Positions 53,853 through 63,662 of a stretch of DNA of 64,000 bases are shown piece by piece (the first letter of the stretch is position 1; each line of letters begins with the position of its first letter). Under the pieces are notes generated by a model. It saw only the letters and a program-made list of their open reading frames with translations. It searched no databases and was not told the origin of the DNA. The translations under genes were made by a program, and so were the position numbers. The DNA is from Paenibacillus phyllosphaerae (lineage in GTDB: Bacteria > Bacillota > Bacilli > Paenibacillales > Paenibacillaceae), in the NCBI RefSeq assembly GCF_014192105.1, contig NZ_JACHXK010000026.1, positions 1-64,000 on the forward strand, read 5' to 3'.

Positions 53853-54003
53853 CACGTGTCAACTTATAGGACTTCCAGCATCAGGAAGAATGTTACATGA
53901 TAATAACATAACGAACGGACACACTATTAAAGCGATGGAAAATTGCGAATATTGATGTGATTTTTGTGGTATCCACGTGTCAGTAAACATGACATATTTT
54001 AGA

Positions 54004-54032
54004 TTGACGAGCACTTGCTTTTCGATGATAAT
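54004..54032 (+). promoter_or_regulatory. Sigma-A promoter of the BMP transporter genes
   Basis: TTGACG at 54004-54009 and GATAAT at 54027-54032 with a 17-bp spacer. Upstream 53853-54003 is AT-rich noncoding with CACGTGTCA occurring twice. Confidence 0.7.
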
Positions 54033-54127
54033 AGGGAAATAACAGCGGTAGGCAAGCATATAGGGCTGCAAGACTACATTCGTGCTGAACGACTGTGATT
54101 TTTACCAAGAATAGGAGAGAGTGACAC

Positions 54128-55225
54128 ATGAAGAAACGTCTAATGTGGGTTACCATGATCGCACTGGTCCTGACACTAGCACTGGCTGGTTGCGGTAGCA
54201 AGAACAACGAAGGCAATAATGGGGCGAACTCGGGTACAACGAACACAGGTACGGCCGAGAACGGAGCAACGAACGGTGCCGATACAGAGACAACAGAAGG
54301 CGGCGCTAACGGCAAAGACTTCCGTATTGGTATGGCGACAGACGTTGGCGGCGTTAACGATAAGTCGTTTAACCAAAGCGCATGGGAAGGCCTGCAAGAA
54401 GTTGAGAAGGCAACTGGCGCTTCTGTTAAGTACCTGGAATCCAAAGGCGATGCAGACATGGAGCCGAACCTGAACAAATTCGTTAAAGACGGCTATGATC
54501 TGACTTGGGGTATCGGCTTCCTCTTCGCGGACGCGATGAAGAACGTTGCTACACAGAACCCGGACGCGAAACTTGCTGTAATCGACAGCACGGTTGACGC
54601 TCCTAACGTTGAATCCGTAACATTCGCTGAGCACGAAGGTTCTTACCTGGTTGGCGTTGTTGCAGGTCTGATGACGAAGACGAACAAAGTCGGTTTCGTT
54701 GGCGGTATGGACATTCCGGTTATCAAGAAGTTCGAAGCAGGCTTCAAAGCTGGCGTAACCGCAGTTAACCCGAATGCAGAGATCAAAATCAACTACACAG
54801 GCGACTTCTCCAAGCCTGACCTTGGTAAAGCAGCAGCAGCAACGATGTACAATGACGGCGTAGACATTATCTTCCACGCCTCCGGCGCAACAGGCAACGG
54901 TGTATTCACTGAAGCAAAAGACCGCGTTAAATCCGGCAACCAAGTTTGGGTTATCGGCGTAGACAAAGACCAATCTCTCGAGTTCGGCGACGAAGTGACG
55001 CTGACTTCGATGATGAAAGGCGTTAAGCAAGCGGTTGAGAAAGTATCCACTGACCTGATCAACGGAACATGGGCAGGCGGAACAACTACCGTGCTTGGTC
55101 TGAAGGACAATGCAGTAGGTCTTCCTGAGACTTCTACGAAAAACGTTCCAGCTGACGTTCTTGCAAAAGTCGAAGAATACAAGCAAAAAATTGTCAGCGG
55201 TGAAATCACAGTTCCTACGGAATAA
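54128..55225 (+). CDS. BMP-family ABC transporter substrate-binding lipoprotein (nucleoside uptake)
   Basis: A 365-residue lipoprotein of the BmpA/Med family. The lipobox LALAGC places the lipidated Cys near residue 21, followed by an Asn/Gly/Thr linker. The binding domain has the family marks DVGGVNDKSFNQSAWEGL and GFLFADAM. It likely binds purine nucleosides, like B. subtilis NupN, for the permeases downstream. ATG follows AGGAGAGAG. A strong terminator separates it from the ATPase gene, which allows more binding protein than permease. Confidence 0.9.
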   Translation: MKKRLMWVTMIALVLTLALAGCGSKNNEGNNGANSGTTNTGTAENGATNGADTETTEGGANGKDFRIGMATDVGGVNDKSFNQSAWEGLQEVEKATGASVKYLESKGDADMEPNLNKFVKDGYDLTWGIGFLFADAMKNVATQNPDAKLAVIDSTVDAPNVESVTFAEHEGSYLVGVVAGLMTKTNKVGFVGGMDIPVIKKFEAGFKAGVTAVNPNAEIKINYTGDFSKPDLGKAAAATMYNDGVDIIFHASGATGNGVFTEAKDRVKSGNQVWVIGVDKDQSLEFGDEVTLTSMMKGVKQAVEKVSTDLINGTWAGGTTTVLGLKDNAVGLPETSTKNVPADVLAKVEEYKQKIVSGEITVPTE

Positions 55226-55258
55226 GGCTCATCCGCCCTTAGCTGCGGTTGGCTCCGA

Positions 55259-55286
55259 AGACCGGCTCTCGAGCCGGTCTTTTTTA
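55259..55286 (+). terminator. Terminator between the BMP lipoprotein and the ATPase genes
   Basis: A perfect 10-bp stem (AGACCGGCTC with GAGCCGGTCT) with a 2-base spacer, then TTTTTT. Being inside the transporter gene cluster, it is probably only partly efficient. Confidence 0.85.
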
Positions 55287-55422
55287 AGATAAGGAGTTAA
55301 CTTGGCTATTTATTTCCAATAAGTAAAGGTAATAAATGTTATAAAATTTGAGTATACGCTTTCATAACGGTTGAAGTATACTGATGAATGGGCATTAAGG
55401 TTCAGAAAGGAGTGACCCGTTA

Positions 55423-56946
55423 ATGGTGCAAACTGCGACTGCGGTTGAGTTAATCGGAATTACGAAGCGGTTCCCGGGTATCGTGGCGAATGACAGTATC
55501 AGCTTCAAGCTGCGCAAGGGTGAGATCCATGCGTTGCTCGGGGAGAATGGTGCCGGGAAATCAACGCTCATGAACATATTGTTCGGCTTATACCAGCCGG
55601 ATGAGGGCGAAATCCATATTAATGGCGTACCTACAGTAATTGATGGTCCATCCAAGGCGATTGAGCTTGGAATCGGCATGGTGCATCAGCACTTTAAGCT
55701 TGTTCAGCCATTTACGGTAGCAGAGAATATCGTCCTCGGCAGCGAACCTGTCAAGGGCGTTAAGATTGATATGAGGCTTGCGAATGAGAAGGTTGCCAAG
55801 CTTTCGGAGCAGTATGGCCTGCAGGTTGATCCGAAGATGAGGATTGAGAATATTACGGTTGGGATGCAACAGCGCGTCGAGATTTTGAAGACACTTTATC
55901 GTGGTGCCGATATTTTGATTTTCGACGAGCCGACTGCGGTTCTGACGGTTCAAGAGATTGAAGAGCTGCTTGAGATTCTGCGCAGCTTGGCGGCTGAAGG
56001 CAAATCAATCATTATCATTACCCATAAGTTAAAGGAAGTTATGGCGTTATCCAATTCGGTAACCGTCATCCGGCGGGGTAAAGTTGTCGGAACGGTCGAG
56101 ACATCTGCGACGAATGAACGCGAGCTTGCGGAACTGATGGTCGGCAGAAGCGTAAGTCTTCAGACGGAGAAGAAGAAACGCACTGTCGGCAAAGTCGTCC
56201 TTTCTGCAGATAAACTATACATGAAGTCCGATAAGAGCAAAGCGGCCTTGGATAGCATCAGCTTAAACATTCATGCCGGCGAAATTCTCGGTATCGCCGG
56301 GGTCGACGGCAATGGTCAATCCGAGCTTGTCCAAGCGATTACCGGTATGGTGAAGCTGAATTCGGGTAAAGTGACGATCAACGGCCAAGATATTACGAAC
56401 CGCAGTCCGCGGGAGACGGGACTTGCCGGTATCAGCCATATTCCGGAGGACCGCCATAAGCACGGGTTGGTACTGGACTTTACGCTCAGCGAGAACATGG
56501 TGCTCAATAATTACTTCCAGAGGCCATTCAACAACAGCGGCTTTCTTAAGTATGAAGAGATGGACAAGCTGGCCCAGAAGCTGACGACCGAATTTGACGT
56601 TCGCTCCTCGGGTATTCATACGCATGCGCGCTCCTTGTCTGGCGGTAACCAGCAGAAAGCAATTATTGCCCGGGAATTATGGCGCGACCCTTCGCTCCTC
56701 ATTGCTGTACAACCCACACGGGGGCTCGATATCGGGGCGATCGAATATGTCCAGCAGCGTCTTCGCGAAGCGCGTGACGAAGGCAAAGCGATTTTGCTCG
56801 TTTCCTTTGAGCTAGATGAGTTATTTGAGCTGTCGGACCGCATTGCGGTTATGTATGAAGGACGGATCGTCGGCGAGATGGATCCGCTTGAGCGCGACAA
56901 TCAGCGCCTTGGCATGATGATGGCCGGCAACAACACGAACGATTAG
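55423..56946 (+). CDS. Nucleoside ABC transporter ATP-binding protein with two ATPase domains
   Basis: A 507-residue sugar/nucleoside-type ABC ATPase with two nucleotide-binding domains. The first has Walker A GENGAGKSTLMN near residue 39 and Walker B IFDEPTAVL. The second has a degenerate Walker A (GVDGNGQSE near residue 298) and the signature LSGGNQQKAIIAREL near residue 407. This is the NupO/RbsA layout. It drives uptake through the two permeases that follow. ATG follows AAAGGAGTG. Confidence 0.93.
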   Translation: MVQTATAVELIGITKRFPGIVANDSISFKLRKGEIHALLGENGAGKSTLMNILFGLYQPDEGEIHINGVPTVIDGPSKAIELGIGMVHQHFKLVQPFTVAENIVLGSEPVKGVKIDMRLANEKVAKLSEQYGLQVDPKMRIENITVGMQQRVEILKTLYRGADILIFDEPTAVLTVQEIEELLEILRSLAAEGKSIIIITHKLKEVMALSNSVTVIRRGKVVGTVETSATNERELAELMVGRSVSLQTEKKKRTVGKVVLSADKLYMKSDKSKAALDSISLNIHAGEILGIAGVDGNGQSELVQAITGMVKLNSGKVTINGQDITNRSPRETGLAGISHIPEDRHKHGLVLDFTLSENMVLNNYFQRPFNNSGFLKYEEMDKLAQKLTTEFDVRSSGIHTHARSLSGGNQQKAIIARELWRDPSLLIAVQPTRGLDIGAIEYVQQRLREARDEGKAILLVSFELDELFELSDRIAVMYEGRIVGEMDPLERDNQRLGMMMAGNNTND

Positions 56947-56958
56947 GGAGGTGAAGGC

Positions 56959-58089
56959 ATGGAATCTCCAGAGAAACAATATAACAGCGCCTTGCGTAAA
57001 GGCATTAAAATTTTCACGGCGGACTCGGCTATCATACCGATCGTCGCCATTATTTTGGGACTAATCTGCGGTGCTATCGTTATGATAGCGGGCGGATACA
57101 ATCCGCTTGTGGCTTATGGCTCGCTGTTCGGGAAGCTATTTGAGAGCCCGTACGACATGGGCGAGACCATACGTGCGATTACGCCGCTTATTTTCACAGG
57201 CTTATCAGTTGCCTTCGCATTCCGGACGGGATTGTTCAACATTGGCGCTGAAGGGCAATTCGTAATGGGCATGCTCGGCGCTACGCTTGTCGGCGTTAAG
57301 CTCGATCTCCCGATGATTATTCATGCTCCGCTTGCAGCTATCGCAGGTGCGGTGTTCGGCGGAATCTGGGCTGGCATCGTCGGCTACTTAAAAGCGAAGC
57401 GCGGCGTCAACGAAGTTATCTCCAGCATCATGCTGAATTGGATCGGCCTGTACTTTGCCAACTATGTCGTTGGCGCAGCTCTCAGCGAGAAAGGGCAGCA
57501 GAAGTCCGAGATGATCCATGAATCGGCTTCCTGGTCGATGACTTGGCTCTCTGAGATGATGGAGCATGCGCGTATGCATGCGGGTACGATTGTCGCTCTC
57601 CTCTGTGTGGCGGTATTCTATATTCTGCTTTGGAAAACCAAGCAAGGTTACGAGCTTCGCGCCGTAGGTCTGAACCCTGACGCTGCTCACTATGCCGGTA
57701 TGAACGTTGGCCGCACGGTCGTAAAGTCGATGTTCATCGCTGGTGCCTTCGCTGGCCTTGGCGGCGCGTTCGAAGTGCTTGGCGTATTCGGCTATCAAGT
57801 TATTTCCGCGGCATCCCCAGGTTATGGCTTCGATGGTATTGCGGTATCGCTTCTTGGCGGTAACTCGCCAATCGGCATTCTGCTTGCAGCAATCTTGTTC
57901 GGCGGTCTGACGTATGGATCAGCCGGCATGAGCTTCGAGGCGGATGTTCCGACCGAGATTGTAAGGATCGTAATCGGCTCCATCATCTTCTTCATTGCTT
58001 CTCACGGCATCGTGCGTGCGGTTATCAAGCCGTTCTCGTTCCGTAAGGGCAAGGGTGCGGATGGCCGGAAGGAGGCGCCTCGTACATGA
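56959..58089 (+). CDS. Nucleoside ABC transporter permease, first
   Basis: A 376-residue membrane protein with about nine hydrophobic segments of the BPD_transp_2 family, like B. subtilis NupP. FNIGAEGQFVMGML near residue 94 and RAVGLNPDAAHYAGMN near residue 234 are family motifs. ATG 56959 has AGGGAGGTG upstream and lies 12 bases after the ATPase gene. It overlaps the next permease by four bases. Confidence 0.92.
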   Translation: MESPEKQYNSALRKGIKIFTADSAIIPIVAIILGLICGAIVMIAGGYNPLVAYGSLFGKLFESPYDMGETIRAITPLIFTGLSVAFAFRTGLFNIGAEGQFVMGMLGATLVGVKLDLPMIIHAPLAAIAGAVFGGIWAGIVGYLKAKRGVNEVISSIMLNWIGLYFANYVVGAALSEKGQQKSEMIHESASWSMTWLSEMMEHARMHAGTIVALLCVAVFYILLWKTKQGYELRAVGLNPDAAHYAGMNVGRTVVKSMFIAGAFAGLGGAFEVLGVFGYQVISAASPGYGFDGIAVSLLGGNSPIGILLAAILFGGLTYGSAGMSFEADVPTEIVRIVIGSIIFFIASHGIVRAVIKPFSFRKGKGADGRKEAPRT

Positions 58090-59048
58090 ACGTAATTGAA
58101 GTATTAGGTCAATTAATGAACACGACGCTCGTATTCTCGACAGCGCTGATCTTCGCCGCATTGGGCGGTTTGCTGTCTGAGCGTTCGGGTGTTGTAAATA
58201 TCGGTCTTGAGGGCTTGATGACGGCTGGTGCTTTCGCGGCGGCAGTCGGTGCGGATTATGCTGCCCGCGGCGGCATGTCGGGTATCGCCTCTGCATGGGT
58301 TGGGCTTGTGACGGCGATGATCTTCGCGACTGTATTCGCGCTGTTACATGCAGTAGCGACGATCACGTTCAAAGCGAACCAAGTCGTCGTCGGTACGGTC
58401 ATCAACTTCCTGGCGCTCGGCTTCTCGCTGTACATGGTTAAGAATTTGTACGAAGGTGCCGGTGAGACTGCTACGGTCGAGCTGTTCTCGAAGTTCCAAA
58501 TTCCGTTCTTGTCGGATATTCCGCTAATCGGCGAAGGGCTGTTCACTGCCTATCCGACCACGTACCTCTGTCTCATTCTTGTTTTTGTCGTCTGGTATGT
58601 GCTGTTCAAGACGCCATTCGGTCTTCGACTGCGTGCGGTCGGCGAGCATCCGGGTTCTGCGGACACAGTCGGGATCTCGGTAAAAAAATACCGTTACATC
58701 GGCGTACTGCTTAGCGGCGTATTCGCAGGCCTAGGCGGCGCGACGATCACGCTCACGACGACTAGCACGTTCTCGCATAATACGATATCGGGACAAGGCT
58801 TTATCGCGCTTGCCGCGGTTATCTTCGGTAAGTGGCATCCGCTCGGCGCTGCTGGCGCGGCGATCTTCTTCGGTTTCGCGCAATCGCTTCGCAACTTTGC
58901 GCAGCTGTTCGAATTCTCTCAGCAGATTCCGCAAGAGTTCTTCTATATGCTGCCATACGTTCTGACGCTGCTCGTTCTGGCTGCAGCCGTAGGCCGTTCC
59001 CGTGCGCCTGGCGCGCTTGGCGAGCCATACGACCCAGGCAAACGTTAA
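58086..59048 (+). CDS. Nucleoside ABC transporter permease, second
   Basis: A 320-residue permease with about eight membrane segments, like B. subtilis NupQ. ERSGVVNIGLEGLMTAGAF near residue 33 and RAVGEHPGSADTVG near residue 184 are family motifs. ATG 58086 overlaps the stop of the first permease, so the pair is made together. It closes the transporter operon. B. subtilis has its nup genes elsewhere, so this block is an addition to the shared gene order. Confidence 0.92.
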   Translation: MNVIEVLGQLMNTTLVFSTALIFAALGGLLSERSGVVNIGLEGLMTAGAFAAAVGADYAARGGMSGIASAWVGLVTAMIFATVFALLHAVATITFKANQVVVGTVINFLALGFSLYMVKNLYEGAGETATVELFSKFQIPFLSDIPLIGEGLFTAYPTTYLCLILVFVVWYVLFKTPFGLRLRAVGEHPGSADTVGISVKKYRYIGVLLSGVFAGLGGATITLTTTSTFSHNTISGQGFIALAAVIFGKWHPLGAAGAAIFFGFAQSLRNFAQLFEFSQQIPQEFFYMLPYVLTLLVLAAAVGRSRAPGALGEPYDPGKR

Positions 59049-59077
59049 TGACTTGGAGTCAGGACTGAACAAACACG

Positions 59078-59127
59078 AGGCAGAATGCCAAATTCGCTGA
59101 ATACGGCCAAAATGGTTCATTCTGCCT
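59078..59127 (+). repeat. Inverted repeat after the transporter operon
   Basis: AGGCAGAATG and CATTCTGCCT form a perfect 10-bp repeat around 30 bases, without a T tract; a second hairpin with T tract lies just after it. Confidence 0.5.
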
Positions 59128-59135
59128 GCTAACGA

Positions 59136-59178
59136 ACCCTCATGCTGTCGCATACGCGAAAGGATGGGGGTTTTTCTT
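59136..59178 (+). terminator. Probable terminator after the transporter operon
   Basis: A stem of about 8 bp with one G-U pair (ACCCTCAT with ATGGGGGT), then TTTTCTTAT. Confidence 0.65.
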
Positions 59179-59190
59179 ATACGGACTTTA

Positions 59191-59219
59191 TTGACAGTCC
59201 GTGTGCCCCTTGTGTAAAT
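59191..59219 (+). promoter_or_regulatory. Candidate sigma-A promoter of nadABC
   Basis: TTGACA at 59191-59196 and GTAAAT at 59214-59219 with a 17-bp spacer. The following leader of about 100 bases holds TGTGTAAA and TTTACACT in opposite orientation, a possible regulator site of the NAD genes. Confidence 0.5.
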
Positions 59220-59325
59220 TAATTCTTAATCAAATGAATTTCCCCGTAGTGGTTTACACTATATCTGAAGTCATCGATAAGTTTGTGCATCTGTTCACAA
59301 AGTGGAAAAAAGGGAGCGGTCATCA

Positions 59326-60264
59326 ATGGAAGCATTGGCACTCGAGCGCAAGGCGGAACAAAACCGGGAGCTGCGCGAACGCCTGATGCAATTAAAGAAA
59401 GAACGCAATGCCATCATACTTGCGCATTATTATCAGCGAGACGAAATTCAAGAGGTTGCCGATTTCCGCGGGGACTCGTTCCTGCTGGCCCAAAAAGCGG
59501 CGCAGACCGATGCGGACGTGATTGTATTCTGCGGCGTGCATTTCATGGGCGAAAGCGCGAAGATTCTGGCACCGAACAAAACGGTCATCATTCCCGATGA
59601 ACGTGCGGGCTGTCCGATGGCCGACATGGTCAATGTAGAAGGATTGCGCAAGCTGAAAGCCCAGCACCCGAATGCTAAAGTGGTTACGTACATCAACTCG
59701 TCCGCGGACATTAAGGCAGAGACCGATATTGTCTGTACCTCGGCCAATGCGGTGCGTGTCGTCAATTCCGTAGAGTCGGATGAGATTATTTGGGTCCCTG
59801 ACAAAAACCTTGGTCACTATGTACAGCAGAAGACCGACAAGAAGATGATCATCTGGGAAGGCTACTGCAACACGCATGATATGCTGACCGTCAAAGACGT
59901 CGAAGAGATGAAAGCCAAATATCCGAATGCGGAATTCGTTGTCCATCCGGAATGCCGTCCGGAAGTAGTGGCGCTTGGCGATTTTGTCGGCAGTACGACA
60001 GCGATCATTAAGTATTGCAAGGAATCGCCGAACAAGGAGTTCATCGTAGGTACAGAGGATGGCACCGGCTATCAGCTGCGTCTGGACAGTCCGGATAAGA
60101 CGTTCCACTTTGCGACCAAATATCTGGTTTGCCCGAATATGAAAGTAAATAACCTCAAGAAGCTGGTTAAATGTCTGGAAACGATGCAGCCGCAAATTCA
60201 TGTGCCGGAGCATATTGCTGACCAAGCTCGTTTATCCTTGGAGCGCATGTTACAGGTGAAGTAG
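59326..60264 (+). CDS. nadA: Quinolinate synthase NadA
   Basis: A 312-residue [4Fe-4S] enzyme that condenses iminoaspartate and dihydroxyacetone phosphate to quinolinate in NAD synthesis. AHYYQRDEIQ is near residue 33. The cluster Cys residues lie in FCGVHFMGE, HPECRPEV and VCPNMKVN, the three of the family. ATG 59326 is chosen because AAGGGAGCGG precedes it; a longer GTG frame from 59302 is unsupported. It heads a nadA-nadB-nadC-coaX cluster. Confidence 0.95.
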   Translation: MEALALERKAEQNRELRERLMQLKKERNAIILAHYYQRDEIQEVADFRGDSFLLAQKAAQTDADVIVFCGVHFMGESAKILAPNKTVIIPDERAGCPMADMVNVEGLRKLKAQHPNAKVVTYINSSADIKAETDIVCTSANAVRVVNSVESDEIIWVPDKNLGHYVQQKTDKKMIIWEGYCNTHDMLTVKDVEEMKAKYPNAEFVVHPECRPEVVALGDFVGSTTAIIKYCKESPNKEFIVGTEDGTGYQLRLDSPDKTFHFATKYLVCPNMKVNNLKKLVKCLETMQPQIHVPEHIADQARLSLERMLQVK

Positions 60265-60302
60265 CATGCGCTACTCTCTTTCTCACGACAGTAGTATCGC
60301 TG

Positions 60303-60346
60303 TATGCGGTATTCCCATTCTTTTTTCGACTGGGAATACATACGCA
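60303..60346 (+). repeat. Hairpin between nadA and nadB
   Basis: GTATTCCCA (60309-60317) pairs perfectly with TGGGAATAC (60331-60339), with TGCG/CGCA extending the stem outside, around a T-rich loop. It may balance NadA and NadB expression. Confidence 0.55.
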
Positions 60347-60369
60347 ACAGCTGCGAACGGAGGATTACG

Positions 60370-61983
60370 ATGATTCCACGTTATTTAGTAGATATAGATC
60401 TGAATGCGCTGCCGGTTGTGGAGAAAGATGTCATTGTCATTGGGGCGGGCATTGCCGGCCTTTTCACCGCACTCAAAGCAAGCAAGCATAACGACGTCCT
60501 CATGATTACGAAGAAGTCGCTCATGGACAGCAACACGCGTTACGCCCAAGGCGGTATCGCCGCAGTTATCTCGGAGGATGATTCCCCTGCGTATCATCGG
60601 CATGATACCCTTGTTGCCGGGGCCGGACTATGCTCCGAGGAAGCCGTAGACGTGCTCGTCCACGAAGGCCCTAAGGGCGTTGAGGACTTGGTGCGGATGG
60701 GCACGCAATTCGACCAAGAGAATGGCGAATACGAGTTGACCAAAGAGGGCGCGCACAGCCACCGGCGGATCTTGCATGCCAATGGCGACGCCACCGGCTA
60801 TGAGATCGTACGCGCGCTGTCGGAGAAGGCCAAGGGCGTGCCGCGCATCGAAGTGTGGGACGATCACTTCGTCATCGATCTTGTGACCGCTGACGGCGAA
60901 TGCTGCGGCGCTCTTGTACAGAAGCCCGATGGCAGCAAGCTCTATGTCCGCGGCAAAGCAACGGTTCTCTGTTCCGGAGGCACGGGCCAACTCTACCGCT
61001 ATACGACCAACCCGGATGTCGCGACTGGAGACGGAGTCGCTATGGCTTTTCGCGCAGGCGCTTACATACAAGACATGGAATTCATTCAGTTTCACCCGAC
61101 TTCGCTCTGTTATCCAGGTGCGCCCCGGTTCCTCATTTCCGAAGCGGTTCGGGGTGAAGGGGCCGTTCTGCGCAATATTAGAGGAGAGCGGTTCATGGAC
61201 CGGTATCACGAGCAGCTGGAGCTGGCGCCGCGCGATGTCGTCGCGCGGGCCATCGTCAGCGAGATGGAAGCAACGAAGTCTACCTTCGTCTACTTGGACA
61301 TTACCCATGAATCGCCGGAGATGATCCGTCATCGTTTCCCGAACATTTATGAGTTCTGCCTGAATTACGGCCTTGATCTGACGACGGATTGGATCCCTGT
61401 TGCCCCTGCGGCTCACTATATGATGGGCGGCGTCAAGACGGATCTGCACGGCGAGACGAACATACCGCGTCTGTTCGCATGCGGCGAGTGCTCCTCGACC
61501 GGCGTACACGGCGCCAATCGTCTGGCCAGCAATTCGCTGTCCGAGGCGATCGTGTTCGGTCGTCGTATCGTCGAACGGATCAATGCGCTCGAACCGCTCT
61601 TGAACGGCTTGTTCGACGAGCCGGTCTCACATTCCCGCGCGAATCCGCCTATGCAGGCTGTAGTCGAGAAGCGGCTGAAGCTGCAGAAGGTGATGGTGCG
61701 CCATGTCGGGCTGAACCGCGACAAGAAGGGATTAGTACGCGGACTTGAGGAATTGAAGCGGCAGCTTCCGTTCTTCTATGAGCGGCTGCACACGCGCGAA
61801 GAATATGAGTTCGCGAATCTGCTGACCTGTGCCATGCTGACGACAGAAGCGGCGATCACGCGCGAAGAGAGCCGGGGTGCGCATTACCGCGAGGACTTCC
61901 CGGAACGCGATGATCGCGACTGGAGCAGACATACGCTATTGCACCGGGAACACGGCATAACGATAGGAGCGGATATACGATGA
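60370..61983 (+). CDS. nadB: L-aspartate oxidase NadB
   Basis: A 537-residue flavoprotein that oxidises aspartate to iminoaspartate for NadA. The FAD-binding VIVIGAGIAGLFTALK is near residue 20. NTRYAQGGIAAVI, HPTSLCYPGAP, and MGGVKTDLHGETNIP are family motifs of the succinate dehydrogenase/aspartate oxidase group. ATG 60370 follows CGGAGG. A longer frame from 60304 would run through the intercistronic hairpin and is rejected. Its stop overlaps nadC by four bases. Confidence 0.96.
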   Translation: MIPRYLVDIDLNALPVVEKDVIVIGAGIAGLFTALKASKHNDVLMITKKSLMDSNTRYAQGGIAAVISEDDSPAYHRHDTLVAGAGLCSEEAVDVLVHEGPKGVEDLVRMGTQFDQENGEYELTKEGAHSHRRILHANGDATGYEIVRALSEKAKGVPRIEVWDDHFVIDLVTADGECCGALVQKPDGSKLYVRGKATVLCSGGTGQLYRYTTNPDVATGDGVAMAFRAGAYIQDMEFIQFHPTSLCYPGAPRFLISEAVRGEGAVLRNIRGERFMDRYHEQLELAPRDVVARAIVSEMEATKSTFVYLDITHESPEMIRHRFPNIYEFCLNYGLDLTTDWIPVAPAAHYMMGGVKTDLHGETNIPRLFACGECSSTGVHGANRLASNSLSEAIVFGRRIVERINALEPLLNGLFDEPVSHSRANPPMQAVVEKRLKLQKVMVRHVGLNRDKKGLVRGLEELKRQLPFFYERLHTREEYEFANLLTCAMLTTEAAITREESRGAHYREDFPERDDRDWSRHTLLHREHGITIGADIR

Positions 61984-62873
61984 TAGATGCAGGACTTCAA
62001 GCGGTCGGCGGCAATGTCGAAGCGCTGCAGACCCAGATTCGTGCGTGGCTTGCCGAGGATGTCGGTGCAGGCGACGTGACCAGCTGGTCCACCATTCCGG
62101 CTACTAGCCGGTCGAAGGCCGTCATTCATGCCAAGGAAAGCGGCATTATTGCGGGCGTGCCTATCGCGAAGCTGGTTTTCCAGATCGTAGACCCAACGCT
62201 TGTCTTCCACGCACTCGTATCCGACGGCCGGTTCGTGGAACGCGGAACGGTGTTGGCCGAGGTAGAGGGCAGCACGCACAGTCTGCTGACGGGCGAGCGT
62301 CTCGCGCTTAATCTGATGCAGCGGCTATCCGGTATTGCGACCAAGACGAGAGCGTTCGTGGACGCGTTAGACGGGCTGCCTACACGCCTTGTGGATACGC
62401 GCAAGACGACGCCAGGCCACCGCTTGCTTGAGAAATATGCCGTTCGCGTCGGCGGCGGAGCCAACCATCGGTTCGGCCTGTACGATGCGGTCATGATCAA
62501 AGATAATCATATTAAAGGCGCAGGCGGCATTACCCAGGCGGTTCAGTCGGCACGGCGCCAAATCCCGCATACGATGAAGATAGAAGTCGAGACGGAATCG
62601 CTGCCGCAAGTGGAAGAGGCGCTGGATTGCGGAGCCGACATTATCATGCTCGATAACATGACGCCGGATCGGATGAAGGAAGCGGTGGCGAAGATCAAAT
62701 CCCGTTCCCCGCACGTCATCGTCGAGGCTTCCGGAGGCGTTCGTCTGGATACAGTGCGGACGATCGCGGAGAGCGGCGTTGACGTCATCTCGGTCGGCGG
62801 TCTGACATACTCGTTCCAATCCCTGGACATCAGCCTTGATTTGAATGAGAAAAAGGGAGGTTCTAGCGAGTGA
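61980..62873 (+). CDS. nadC: Nicotinate-nucleotide pyrophosphorylase (carboxylating) NadC
   Basis: A 297-residue quinolinate phosphoribosyltransferase that forms nicotinate mononucleotide. [18 protein letters not shown] near residue 140 and [19 protein letters not shown] near residue 161 are the catalytic motifs. [11 protein letters not shown] lies near residue 220. ATG 61980 overlaps the nadB stop (ATGA) and its own stop overlaps coaX, so the cluster is one coupled operon. Confidence 0.96.
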   Translation: MIDAGLQAVGGNVEALQTQIRAWLAEDVGAGDVTSWSTIPATSRSKAVIHAKESGIIAGVPIAKLVFQIVDPTLVFHALVSDGRFVERGTVLAEVEGSTHSLLTGERLALNLMQRLSGIATKTRAFVDALDGLPTRLVDTRKTTPGHRLLEKYAVRVGGGANHRFGLYDAVMIKDNHIKGAGGITQAVQSARRQIPHTMKIEVETESLPQVEEALDCGADIIMLDNMTPDRMKEAVAKIKSRSPHVIVEASGGVRLDTVRTIAESGVDVISVGGLTYSFQSLDISLDLNEKKGGSSE

Positions 62874-63637
62874 TCCTCGTTGTTGACGTTGGCAATACGA
62901 ATATCGTGCTTGGCATCTACGAGAACCAGACGCTGCTTCATCATTGGCGGCTGAGCACGAATCGCTCGGCAACCGTAGATGAATACGGCGTGCTGATTCA
63001 TAATTTATTCCATATCGCCGGCGTCCGTGTCGATCAGATGGACGGCGTAATCATATCTTCCGTCGTTCCGCCGCTCATGCGGACGCTGGAGCAGCTGTGC
63101 CACAACTACTTGCGCAAGGCACCGCTTGTGGTCGGACCAGGCATTAAGACGGGGCTGAATATTCGTTATGAGAATCCGCGCGAGGTCGGTGCGGACCGGA
63201 TCGTGAACTCGGTTGCGGGCATCGAGAAATACGGCGCTCCGCTGATCGTCGTCGATTTCGGCACGGCTACGACGTTTGATTATATTGATAACGGTGGAAA
63301 CTATTTAGGCGGGGCGATCGTGCCGGGCATCGGCATCTCCACGGAGGCGCTGTATCAGCGCGCGGCCAAGCTGCCGCGTATCGAGCTCGTGAAGCCGAAG
63401 AGCGTCATTGGCCGCAATCCAGTGACGTCGATGCAGGCAGGCATTATTTTCGGCTATGCGGGTCAGGTTGACGGAATCGTGAAGCGGATTCGCCAGGAGT
63501 TCAGCGTTACGCCGCGGGTCATTGCCACGGGCGGTTTGGCAGAATTGATTGCAGGGGAGTCCGAGACCATCGAGCTCGTCGATCCGCTGCTCACCTTGGA
63601 AGGGCTACGTATCATTTACGAACGGAATCAGGATTAA
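62870..63637 (+). CDS. coaX: Type III pantothenate kinase
   Basis: A 255-residue ASKHA-fold kinase that starts coenzyme A synthesis by phosphorylating pantothenate. [13 protein letters not shown] near residue 6 is the phosphate-binding motif, and [11 protein letters not shown] and [13 protein letters not shown] follow. GTG 62870 overlaps the nadC stop. It links CoA supply to the NAD operon; in B. subtilis coaX follows ftsH directly. Confidence 0.95.
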   Translation: MILVVDVGNTNIVLGIYENQTLLHHWRLSTNRSATVDEYGVLIHNLFHIAGVRVDQMDGVIISSVVPPLMRTLEQLCHNYLRKAPLVVGPGIKTGLNIRYENPREVGADRIVNSVAGIEKYGAPLIVVDFGTATTFDYIDNGGNYLGGAIVPGIGISTEALYQRAAKLPRIELVKPKSVIGRNPVTSMQAGIIFGYAGQVDGIVKRIRQEFSVTPRVIATGGLAELIAGESETIELVDPLLTLEGLRIIYERNQD

Positions 63638-63662
63638 GGATAAGAATTAAGGAGAGAGGCAA

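Noticed and set aside
53853-53982. CACGTGTCA present twice upstream of the BMP transporter
   Set aside because: The copies are short, about 120 bp apart and match no regulator I can name; they are also not full parS sites.
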